From: UBA7398 sp947491605
Lineage (GTDB): Bacteria; Actinomycetota; Actinomycetes; Nanopelagicales; Nanopelagicaceae
NCBI GenBank assembly: GCA_947491605.1
Contig: CANLJW010000026.1
Span: 1 to 13,465 of the forward strand
Length of the DNA: 13,465 nt
Direction of reading: 5' to 3'
The notes under the pieces were generated by a model that had not been told where the DNA came from, searched no databases, and worked only from the letters and a program-made list of their open reading frames with translations. Both the position numbers and the translations under genes were made by a program. Shown piece by piece: positions 7,378 to 13,465 of this stretch (its first letter is position 1; each line of letters opens with the position of its first letter).

Positions 7378-9120
7378 TTACGGCTTAGCTTCAGGTTGGG
7401 AATCAATCCCGCTCTCTTTGCGCTGCATTGGCGTAATTGGGGTTGGTGCTCCGGTCAATGGATCACCACCGCTTGCAGTTTTAGGGAACGCAATCACTTC
7501 GCGGATGGAATCAGAACCAGTTATTAACGCACATAGTCGATCTAGTCCAAGTGCAATGCCACCATGTGGCGGTGGGCCGTAATTAAATGCTTCCAACAGG
7601 AAACCGAATTTACTTTCAGCTTCGGTTTGCGATAGTCCAATCACGGAGAAAACTTCTTGTTGGATATCGCGACGATGAATACGGATTGAGCCGCCACCAA
7701 TTTCATTGCCATTGAGAACTATGTCATACGCATATGCCAACGCTGATTCTGGGTCGTTGGCAAAACTTTTTTCAAACTCGGGTTTCGGTCCAGTAAATGG
7801 ATGATGCACTGCAGTCCAACCACCAGCTTCAGTTTTTTCAAACATTGGTGCATCCACAACCCAGAGGAAATTCCAAGCTTTCTTATCGATTAAATCGCAC
7901 CGTTCGCCAATTTCAATACGAACTGCACCTAATAAATTCTGTGAACTTTTACGATCCCCTGCTGCAAAAAATATGGCATCGCCTAGTTTTGCACCAGTTG
8001 CTGCGGCAATGCCAGCGGTTTCAACTTCCGATAAATTTTTAGCCACCGGACCACCAAGTTGGCCATCAGGTTGGACCAAAATATATGCCAAACCTTTAGC
8101 GCCGCGAGCTTTCGCCCAATCCTGCCAAGCATCTAAATCCCGCCTAGCTGAACTCGCACCACCTGGCATAACTACTGCGCCAACATATTCAGCTTGAAAA
8201 ACTCGGAACGCAGTGTTGGCAAAAAATTCGGTTACATCTGATATTTCATTACCGAAACGCAAATCTGGTTTATCGGAACCAAACCTACGCATCGCTTCGT
8301 GATAAGTCATATGTGGAATCGGCATTGGAATTTGGTAACCAACTACATCTTTAAAAACCCGCGCTAAAACCCGCTCGGCAACTTGCAAAATATCGGCTTG
8401 ATCTACAAAGGACATTTCGATATCTAATTGGGTGAATTCTGGTTGTCGATCAGCGCGAAAATCTTCATCCCGAAAACATCGCGCAATTTGATAATAACGT
8501 TCCATCCCCGCAACCATTAACAATTGTTTAAATAATTGTGGTGATTGGGGCAGGGCGTACCAACTGCCAGGTTGTAACCGCACCGGTACTAGAAAATCTC
8601 GTGCTCCTTCCGGAGTAGAGCGCGTTAGATAGGGCGTTTCAATTTCGAGAAAATCACTTTCGGTCATAACGCTTCGAATTACAGAAGTAACTTTGGAGCG
8701 CACCCGCAAATTGTGAGCTGGTCCTTCGCGTCGCAAATCTAGATACCGATACTTCAACCGTACTTCTTCGCTGATGTTAGAAGTGTCTCCGCTATCGACT
8801 GGAAATGGCAATGGTGCTGCCTCCGATAATACGGTTAACTCTTTGCAAATAACTTCGATAGCACCCGTTGGAATTGCGTTGTTTTCGTTACCGTTAGGCC
8901 GAGCGACAACTTCACCAACAATTAAGACGCACCATTCAGCGCGGAGCGCGCCAGCGACCGATTCGTCTGAGATAACTACTTGCACAGCGCCAGTGGCATC
9001 TCTTAAATCTATAAATGCCACGCCGCCGTGATCGCGGCGCCGAGCAACCCAACCAGCCAATTTAATCTCGCTACCAATATGTGAAGGGCGAATATCCCCG
9101 GCGTTATGAGTGCGTAACAC
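7378..9120 (-). CDS. aspS: Aspartyl-tRNA synthetase (predicted non-discriminating Asp/Asn type)
   Basis: A class IIb synthetase that charges tRNA-Asp. The 580 aa protein has an OB-fold anticodon domain (about 1-105), catalytic core with motif 2 around FRDEDFRADRQPEFTQLDIE (216-235), a GAD insertion domain (about 290-410), and motif 3 in GGIALGLDRLCAL (520-532), then a short polar tail. The start is a GTG at 9120 with a clear AGGAG Shine-Dalgarno at 9125-9129, spaced 4 nt. It follows hisS after 19 bp. In the anticodon domain, RRRDHGG carries His31, and a Gly (residue 77) sits where discriminating E. coli AspRS has Lys. Both features are associated with relaxed enzymes that also charge tRNA-Asn for GatCAB amidation. 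The enzyme identity is certain; the relaxed specificity is inference. Confidence 0.98.
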   Translation of the reverse strand: MLRTHNAGDIRPSHIGSEIKLAGWVARRRDHGGVAFIDLRDATGAVQVVISDESVAGALRAEWCVLIVGEVVARPNGNENNAIPTGAIEVICKELTVLSEAAPLPFPVDSGDTSNISEEVRLKYRYLDLRREGPAHNLRVRSKVTSVIRSVMTESDFLEIETPYLTRSTPEGARDFLVPVRLQPGSWYALPQSPQLFKQLLMVAGMERYYQIARCFRDEDFRADRQPEFTQLDIEMSFVDQADILQVAERVLARVFKDVVGYQIPMPIPHMTYHEAMRRFGSDKPDLRFGNEISDVTEFFANTAFRVFQAEYVGAVVMPGGASSARRDLDAWQDWAKARGAKGLAYILVQPDGQLGGPVAKNLSEVETAGIAAATGAKLGDAIFFAAGDRKSSQNLLGAVRIEIGERCDLIDKKAWNFLWVVDAPMFEKTEAGGWTAVHHPFTGPKPEFEKSFANDPESALAYAYDIVLNGNEIGGGSIRIHRRDIQQEVFSVIGLSQTEAESKFGFLLEAFNYGPPPHGGIALGLDRLCALITGSDSIREVIAFPKTASGGDPLTGAPTPITPMQRKESGIDSQPEAKP

Positions 9121-9139
9121 GTTGCTCCTGAACCTTTTT

Positions 9140-10387
9140 TTACTTTAATAAAGCAGAATTGATGGTGCTAAGAGTAACCGAAGCGGCAACGCCAGTTTCC
9201 ATATTTTTCAATTCCCCAACCCCGGAAGATAATTCGGAGTCACCGATCACCAACGCATATTTAGCACCACTTTTATCAGCACCTTTCATGGCACCTTTTA
9301 ACGCGCGGTCACCGTAAGCGCAATCTACAATTGCGCCACCTTTTCGCAAGCCATCTATCAATTTAATGGCAAAACTCTTAGCGTTCTCCCCTAGCGGTAT
9401 CACAAAAAGATCTGGACGAGAAGTTTTAGTTAAATCAATGCCTTCTGCCTCGCACGCCAAAAGCGTTCGATCTATACCAAGTCCAAATCCGATTCCAGAA
9501 AGATTTTGACCGCCAATGGATTCCATCAAGCCGTCGTAACGGCCACCGCCGCCAATACCAGATTGTGCACCTAATAATTCATGGACAAATTCAAATGCAG
9601 TTCCAGTGTAATAATCCAACCCGCGAACCATCCGAGGATTAATCGTGTAAGCGATCCCTAAAACATCTAAATATTCTTTCACTTTAGCAAAATGCGCAGC
9701 GCTCTCTTTAGTTAGATAATCGATTAATAACGGGGCGTTAACCATCATCGCAATGATCGGAGCGCGCTTATCATCGAAGATTCGTAGCGGGTTTAATTTC
9801 ACGCGCTCTCTTGTTGCTTCATCTAGATCTAACTTGGCAATAAATACCACCAGATCTTTGCGGTGCGCGCTTCGCGAAGCGGCATCACCAAGACAAGTAA
9901 TATCCATTCTAAATTTTCGCAAACCTAAGTTCCGATAACCGGCGCTAGCTATCGCAATAACTTCAGCATCAATTGCGGGATCATCCAACCCAATCGCTTC
10001 AATTCCAACTTGATAAAACTGACGGTAGCGACCCGCTTGTGGCCGTTCCGCGCGGAAATAAGGCCCGGAGTACCAAACTTTTACTGGTAATTGGCCGCGA
10101 TCTAATCCATGTTCAATTACTGCACGCATAACACCAGCAGTACCTTCTGGTCTAAGCGTGATTGATCGGCCGCCTCGATCTTCAAATGTGTACATTTCTT
10201 TACTGACAACATCAGTAGATTCACCAACACCGCGAGTGAATAATTCAGTATCTTCAAAAATCGGCAGTTCGAGTAATTTATAACCAGCCAATTTTGCGGG
10301 CTTAATCAATTCGCGGCGGACCGTTTCGAAAGCAATGGAACGATCTGGAAAGTATTCGCTAACGCCCTTTGGGGCTTGGAATTTCAT
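9140..10387 (-). CDS. hisS: Histidyl-tRNA synthetase
   Basis: A class II synthetase that charges tRNA-His. The 415 aa length is normal. Visible motifs are LRPEGTAGVMRAV (78-90), motif 2 in SGPYFRAERPQAGRYRQF (107-124), the histidine-specific VRGLDYYTGTAFEF (254-267) with the conserved Arg255, GGGGRYDGL (279-287) and motif 3 GIGFGLGIDR (298-307). A C-terminal anticodon-binding domain (about 325-410) follows. The histidine-specific signature argues against the paralogue HisZ. The ATG at 10387 overlaps the stop of the MBL-fold gene by 4 nt (ATGA), with a GGTGGG-like ribosome site upstream. The gene is followed by aspS after 19 bp. A hisS-aspS pair is a common bacterial arrangement. Confidence 0.98.
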   Translation of the reverse strand: MKFQAPKGVSEYFPDRSIAFETVRRELIKPAKLAGYKLLELPIFEDTELFTRGVGESTDVVSKEMYTFEDRGGRSITLRPEGTAGVMRAVIEHGLDRGQLPVKVWYSGPYFRAERPQAGRYRQFYQVGIEAIGLDDPAIDAEVIAIASAGYRNLGLRKFRMDITCLGDAASRSAHRKDLVVFIAKLDLDEATRERVKLNPLRIFDDKRAPIIAMMVNAPLLIDYLTKESAAHFAKVKEYLDVLGIAYTINPRMVRGLDYYTGTAFEFVHELLGAQSGIGGGGRYDGLMESIGGQNLSGIGFGLGIDRTLLACEAEGIDLTKTSRPDLFVIPLGENAKSFAIKLIDGLRKGGAIVDCAYGDRALKGAMKGADKSGAKYALVIGDSELSSGVGELKNMETGVAASVTLSTINSALLK

Positions 10388-11097
10388 CGAACACCCACCG
10401 TTAGATTTTTCAGATAAGGGTTACTTTTTCGCTCTCGCGCAATCGTGGTTTCGGGCCCATGTCCAGGTAAAACTCTGATTTCATCAGGAAGTGTAATAAT
10501 CTTTTCTTGTAACGTTTTTGTCATATCAGTCACGGATCCCGTTGGTAAATCAGTTCTACCAATCGATCCCGCAAACAGCACATCACCAGTTACTGCAATT
10601 TTATCGTTAACCATGAAAAGAACTGATCCGCGAGTGTGGCCTGGAGCGTGAACAATTTTGATGGATAGACCCGCGATGGCGAGCACTTCATTGCTCTTAA
10701 TCTCTTTGACATTTCCAGGTTCGTGAAAAGATTCGCGTCCAGTTTCGCTCGCTAACATAGACAATAGCGTGGCAGATTCTGCACTTAGCGCACGTTCCGG
10801 ATAAGTCAACAATTCCCGATCGCTCGAATGGATATAAGTAATGTATTTATTCGCAGCGCCACCACTCTCGACTGAAGTCGCCATCGGAACTACTGAAAAA
10901 GTATGGTCTAGGTGTCCGTGCGTTAATAAAGTTGCTACTGGTTTCAATTTATATTTATCTACAATTTCATAAATTTCGTTTGTTAAATCGGGAATAGCAA
11001 TACCAGGATCAACAATCACGCACTCTTCATTCTTACCCGTGGCTAAAATCCAACAATTTGTGCCATAAAAGGGTGCAGCTACTGAGTCAACTAACAT
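10384..11097 (-). CDS. MBL-fold metallo-hydrolase, glyoxalase II-like
   Basis: A 237 aa single-domain metallo-beta-lactamase-fold hydrolase. All metal ligands of a glyoxalase II-like dinuclear site are present: THGHLDH (His60, His62, Asp64, His65), HAPGHTRGS (His154), TGDVLF (Asp172) and PGHGPETT (His213). The substrate cannot be read from the sequence; homologues are often labelled hydroxyacylglutathione hydrolase, but actinobacteria generally use thiols other than glutathione. A longer frame begins at an ATG at 11115. I chose the ATG at 11097 because a strong GGAGG lies 6 nt upstream of it and the N terminus (MLVDSVAAPFYGTNCW) then fits the family. It is the first gene of the long minus-strand run and overlaps hisS by 4 nt. 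As I recall, this hydrolase neighbours hisS in other actinobacteria as well. Confidence 0.9.
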   Translation of the reverse strand: MLVDSVAAPFYGTNCWILATGKNEECVIVDPGIAIPDLTNEIYEIVDKYKLKPVATLLTHGHLDHTFSVVPMATSVESGGAANKYITYIHSSDRELLTYPERALSAESATLLSMLASETGRESFHEPGNVKEIKSNEVLAIAGLSIKIVHAPGHTRGSVLFMVNDKIAVTGDVLFAGSIGRTDLPTGSVTDMTKTLQEKIITLPDEIRVLPGHGPETTIARERKSNPYLKNLTVGVR

Positions 11098-11101
11098 TTC
11101 A

Positions 11102-11108
11102 CCCCTCC
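11102..11108 (-). promoter_or_regulatory. Strong Shine-Dalgarno that sets the MBL hydrolase start
   Basis: On the minus strand this reads GGAGGGG. The GGAGG core (11104-11108) is 6 nt from the ATG at 11097. It lies inside the longer frame that begins at 11115, so a start there would place the ribosome site within the coding sequence. This is one of the clearest ribosome-binding sites in the window and decides the start. Confidence 0.85.
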
Positions 11109-11192
11109 GATTCATGCTTTTGCATCGATCAACTACGCTGCTCCGCGCTCAGCCAGCGCAAATTGGTCCGCCTTTTACTCAACTAGGGGTTC

Positions 11193-11208
11193 AGGGTACC
11201 TTTACCCT
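11193..11208. repeat. Perfect 6-bp inverted repeat with 4-nt loop
   Basis: AGGGTA (11193-11198), loop CCTT, TACCCT (11203-11208). It lies about 95 nt upstream of the MBL start and about 145 nt upstream of the DUF349 start. It could be an operator or a small leader hairpin. The arms are short and no U-tract follows on either strand, so it is not a terminator. Confidence 0.5.
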
Positions 11209-11227
11209 CTGCTGCAACGCTTGATTT

Positions 11228-11243
11228 ACTCCCCAAATGGAGT
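11228..11243. repeat. 5-bp inverted repeat with 6-nt loop
   Basis: ACTCC (11228-11232) and GGAGT (11239-11243) flank CCAAAT. It is 19 bp from the neighbouring AGGGTA/TACCCT hairpin in the same divergent intergenic region. With only five pairs it could be chance; its closeness to a second inverted repeat is the reason to list it. Confidence 0.3.
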
Positions 11244-11270
11244 GTGAAACTGGCGAGGCTGCAAAAATAA

Positions 11271-11300
11271 AAGCTAAACGACAACCGCCCAACACAACAA
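11271..11300 (-). promoter_or_regulatory. Candidate promoter for the MBL-hisS-aspS run
   Basis: On the minus strand, TTGTTG (11300-11295) is a possible -35 box, followed by an 18-nt spacer and TAGCTT (11276-11271), which fits the TANNNT form of actinobacterial -10 boxes. It would give a leader of about 165 nt containing both small inverted repeats. Found by eye only, so weakly supported. Confidence 0.22.
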
Positions 11301-11321
11301 CAGAGCGTAAATCGTGCAAAC

Positions 11322-11327
11322 GATAAT
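11322..11327 (+). promoter_or_regulatory. Candidate -10 box for the DUF349 gene
   Basis: GATAAT differs from TATAAT by one base and ends 24 nt before the DUF349 start. Transcription would begin near 11334, just upstream of a GCAGG ribosome-site-like element at 11341-11345. No TTG-type -35 box is seen at the expected spacing, so confidence is low. Confidence 0.22.
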
Positions 11328-11351
11328 CGCGCAAGGGAAAGCAGGTTCCGG

Positions 11352-12656
11352 ATGGATACCGCATCAAATCAAGCAATCATCAATTCACCAGCCGCAGCGC
11401 TAGTCGGAGATCCCGCTAAATATGGTCGGGTGGCCGCCGATGGCACTGTCTTTGTAATTACTGGCGATGGCGAAAAAGCAGTTGGTTCATATCCTGGCAA
11501 AACACCTGAAGAAGCCCTTGCATACTTTGTAAGAAAATTTGAAGCTCTTGCTTCCGAAGTTGCGCTTCTAGCCGCTCGTATTAAAAGCGGTGCGATGGTC
11601 CCCTCGGACGCGCTTGCCGCAGTAACTAAATTAAGACAACAAGTTGAAAACCTTAATGGTGTGGGAAATCTCGCAGCGCTTAAATTATCAGTTGAACAGA
11701 TTCCAAATCTAATCGAAGAACATAAAAATATTTTTGAAGCGCGCAAAGCTGCCGAAGCCGCGGCAAAGGCGGTCAAACGCGCGGAAGGCCAGGCAATCAA
11801 GGAGAAACTTGTAGTGGAAGCCGAAATGCATGCGCTCTCCGAAAATTGGAAACTTACCAGCGAGCGTTTGAAAACCCTCCTAGACGAATGGAAGAAAGCG
11901 CCGCGTTTAGATAAGAAAGCAGATGCTGATCTTTGGAAACGATTCTCGACATCTCGAAATAAATTTGATAAACGTCGTCGCACTCATTTTGCAACTTTGT
12001 TACAAGCCCAATCTGCAGTCAAATCTGCGAAAGAAGTAATAGTTTCCGAAGCTGAATCGCTAGCCAATTCTCGAGATTGGGTTGCAACTGCGCGTCGTTA
12101 TAAAGCGCTAATGGACCAATGGAAACTTTCTGGTCGTGGCAAAAAAACCGACGATGCAAAGCTTTGGGCAAGATTCAAAGCTGCGCAAGATACTTTCTTC
12201 GCTGCAAAAAATAGTGACTTAGAAAAACGTCAAGGGACTATGAGTGAAAACTTGGCGAAGCGTGATGCGTTGATTTTGGAGATTGAAGCCGTACTTCCGA
12301 TTACCAATTTGGATGAAGCCCGCCGTAAATTCCGTGATCTCCAGAGTAAATGGAGCAAAATCGGTATGACTGAGCGGAGCAAACGGGCTGCCTTTGATAA
12401 ACGCTTCGAAAATGTCGAAACTGCAATCAAGGAAGCCGAAGCGGAGAAATGGCGCAAGAGCGATCCAACTGCAAAAGCTCGCGCTAACGATGTTGTTTCG
12501 CAATTATCTGCTGCTGTTGCAAATTATGAGGCCCAGGCTGTAAAAGCCGAAGCTGCCGGTAACGCCAAAAAAGCGAGCGAACTTCGCGAAGCAGCTGCTG
12601 CGCGCCGAAATTGGTTATCAGAAGCTGAAAAAGGGTTATCCGAATTTACTAATTAA
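11352..12656 (+). CDS. DUF349 domain protein with three helical repeats
   Basis: A 434 aa, highly charged, mostly helical protein of unknown function. A small N-terminal region (about 20-50, KYGRVAADGTVFVITGDGEK) precedes helices at 52-145. Three DUF349-type repeats follow at about 148-213, 226-293 and 303-367, each with a Trp-containing helix pair (DEWKKAPR, DQWKLSGRG, SKWSKIG) and a Phe/Arg-rich second half. A C-terminal Ala/Lys/Glu-rich coiled region (about 378-432) closes the protein. No signal peptide or membrane segment is seen, so it is probably cytoplasmic. The start is an ATG at 11352 with a modest GCAGG element 6 nt upstream. It is the only complete plus-strand gene in the window, divergent from the MBL gene and convergent with relA. 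As I recall, a DUF349 gene beside relA is a conserved actinobacterial arrangement. The 204 aa minus-strand ORF within it is a codon-bias shadow. Confidence 0.9.
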   Translation: MDTASNQAIINSPAAALVGDPAKYGRVAADGTVFVITGDGEKAVGSYPGKTPEEALAYFVRKFEALASEVALLAARIKSGAMVPSDALAAVTKLRQQVENLNGVGNLAALKLSVEQIPNLIEEHKNIFEARKAAEAAAKAVKRAEGQAIKEKLVVEAEMHALSENWKLTSERLKTLLDEWKKAPRLDKKADADLWKRFSTSRNKFDKRRRTHFATLLQAQSAVKSAKEVIVSEAESLANSRDWVATARRYKALMDQWKLSGRGKKTDDAKLWARFKAAQDTFFAAKNSDLEKRQGTMSENLAKRDALILEIEAVLPITNLDEARRKFRDLQSKWSKIGMTERSKRAAFDKRFENVETAIKEAEAEKWRKSDPTAKARANDVVSQLSAAVANYEAQAVKAEAAGNAKKASELREAAAARRNWLSEAEKGLSEFTN

Positions 12657-13465
12657 TTATTAGTAACACGTGATACATCGTAAACACCTTCAATATTTCG
12701 CACCGCGCTTAATATCGCATCAAGGTGAGAAGCATCTGCCATCTCAAATGAGAACCTTGAAATCGCCACTCGATCTCTAGAAGTACTAACCGCTGCGCTC
12801 AAAATATTTACCTGTTGATCCGATAACGTTCTGGTTACATCCGATAGCAACCGGGATCGATCTAAAGCTTCAACTTGAATATTTACTAAATAGATACTCT
12901 TTGCATTCGGATCCCATTTAACCCCGACCATGCGATCACCTTGATTGAGTTCTAAATCTGCGACATTTATACAATCAACCCGATGGATTGAAACACCACT
13001 TCCTTTTGTTATGAAGCCCGTAATCGCATCGCCGGGAACTGGCGTACAGCAACGTGCTAATTTAATTAGTACCTCCCCAACACCTTCAACAATTACCCCC
13101 GATGCGCTTCGTTTTGGCGCATGAATTGTGGCTCCACTTATTAAATTTTCCACGGCTGGTTCTTCATGGGTGTCATCCAAACCAAGTGCCGTGACCAATT
13201 TTTCAATGATTGACGCTGATGAAACATGGCCATCACCGACAGCTGCATAAAGTGACTCAATATCGGAATAGCGAAGTTCATGTGCCAGTTCTAATAGCGC
13301 ATGCCCTGCAAGAATTTTTTGCAACGGCAAGCCCGCTTTTCGCATTTGGCGCGCTATTGATTCTTTGCCAGCATCTATGGCTTCTTCGCGTCGTTCCTTG
13401 CTGAACCACGCCTTGATCTTGGAACGGGCTCTTGGAGATTTGGCGAACGCTAACCAATCTCTGTT
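12653..13465 (-). CDS. relA: Rel bifunctional (p)ppGpp synthetase/hydrolase, C-terminal part
   Basis: The last 270 residues of a long RelA/SpoT protein; the 5' end and the catalytic HD and synthetase domains lie beyond the right edge. The visible part opens NRDWLAFAKSPRARSKIKAW, the conserved segment after the TGS domain, runs through a helical region, then the cysteine-containing domain (LARCCTPVPGDAITGF, with the Cys pair at visible residues 139-140, and IHRVDC following). It ends in a C-terminal ACT domain (about 188-270). These regulatory domains contact the stalled ribosome and control the enzyme's two activities. In actinobacteria a single bifunctional Rel is usual, so the symbol could equally be rel; the catalytic residues cannot be checked here. 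Coding clearly continues upstream of the internal Met at 13345. The stop shares a TTAA with the DUF349 stop. Confidence 0.95.
   Translation of the reverse strand, partial: NRDWLAFAKSPRARSKIKAWFSKERREEAIDAGKESIARQMRKAGLPLQKILAGHALLELAHELRYSDIESLYAAVGDGHVSSASIIEKLVTALGLDDTHEEPAVENLISGATIHAPKRSASGVIVEGVGEVLIKLARCCTPVPGDAITGFITKGSGVSIHRVDCINVADLELNQGDRMVGVKWDPNAKSIYLVNIQVEALDRSRLLSDVTRTLSDQQVNILSAAVSTSRDRVAISRFSFEMADASHLDAILSAVRNIEGVYDVSRVTNN

Noticed and set aside
11193..11243. tRNA gene or terminator in the divergent intergenic region
   Set aside because: The short hairpins do not assemble into a cloverleaf: there is no T-loop consensus or seven-pair acceptor stem. No T-run follows either stem, so it is not an intrinsic terminator.
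11191..11376. 61 aa minus-strand frame in the divergent intergenic region
   Set aside because: It overlaps the DUF349 start, has no ribosome site and shows no recognisable domain. I treat the region as regulatory DNA.
11369..11983. 204 aa minus-strand frame opposite the DUF349 gene
   Set aside because: It is rich in Ser, Arg, Phe and Ala in the way expected when a Lys/Glu/Ala-rich gene is read backwards. It has no recognisable domain and lies wholly inside a well-supported gene.
1..13465. CRISPR array, insertion sequence, phage, toxin-antitoxin or defence genes
   Set aside because: I read both strands and found no spaced direct repeats, transposase, integrase or defence-type domain. Every gene is a core housekeeping or conserved actinobacterial family.

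Overview
This 13.5 kb window is ordinary core chromosome from an actinobacterium with moderate-to-low GC content and compact gene spacing. The gene order resembles the relA-DUF349-(MBL)-hisS and DUF948-alaS-ruvX-mltG-aroE-A24 peptidase-aroC-aroK neighbourhoods that I recall from Streptomyces. Compact spacing, moderate GC, the DUF349 and DUF948 genes and the AroC/Rel sequence style suggest a streamlined free-living member such as the freshwater acI lineage (Nanopelagicales). That lineage assignment is inference; no rRNA gene is present to confirm it.

Layout, read in the direction of transcription. On the minus strand, eleven genes run almost without gaps from about 11097 down to the left edge: MBL-fold hydrolase, hisS, aspS, DUF948 protein, alaS, ruvX, mltG, aroE, a prepilin-peptidase-like protein, aroC, and the first 23 codons of aroK. 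Three junctions are 4-nt ATGA overlaps (MBL/hisS, ruvX/mltG, mltG/aroE), and alaS/ruvX are one base apart. This suggests one long transcription unit, or a few nested ones. The largest internal gaps are 97 bp (7281-7377) and 81 bp (1264-1344). A 254 bp divergent intergenic region (11098-11351) separates this run from a plus-strand DUF349 gene. The DUF349 gene ends head-on against the 3' end of relA, which runs off the right edge on the minus strand; the two stop codons share one TTAA.

Functionally the window combines tRNA charging (His, Asp, Ala), the shikimate pathway to chorismate (AroE, AroK, AroC), peptidoglycan strand termination (MltG), RuvX/YqgF (rRNA processing or Holliday-junction resolvase family), stringent-response (p)ppGpp metabolism (Rel), a glyoxalase II-like hydrolase and a type IV prepilin peptidase domain.

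I found no mobile element, CRISPR array, tRNA, rRNA or defence system, and no evidence of an undescribed system. No stretch longer than 300 bases lacks a gene. The points most worth checking are a predicted non-discriminating AspRS, the corrected start of the MBL gene, the shared TTAA stop of DUF349/relA, the small inverted repeats between the divergent genes, and the AT-rich lone prepilin peptidase inside the aro cluster.
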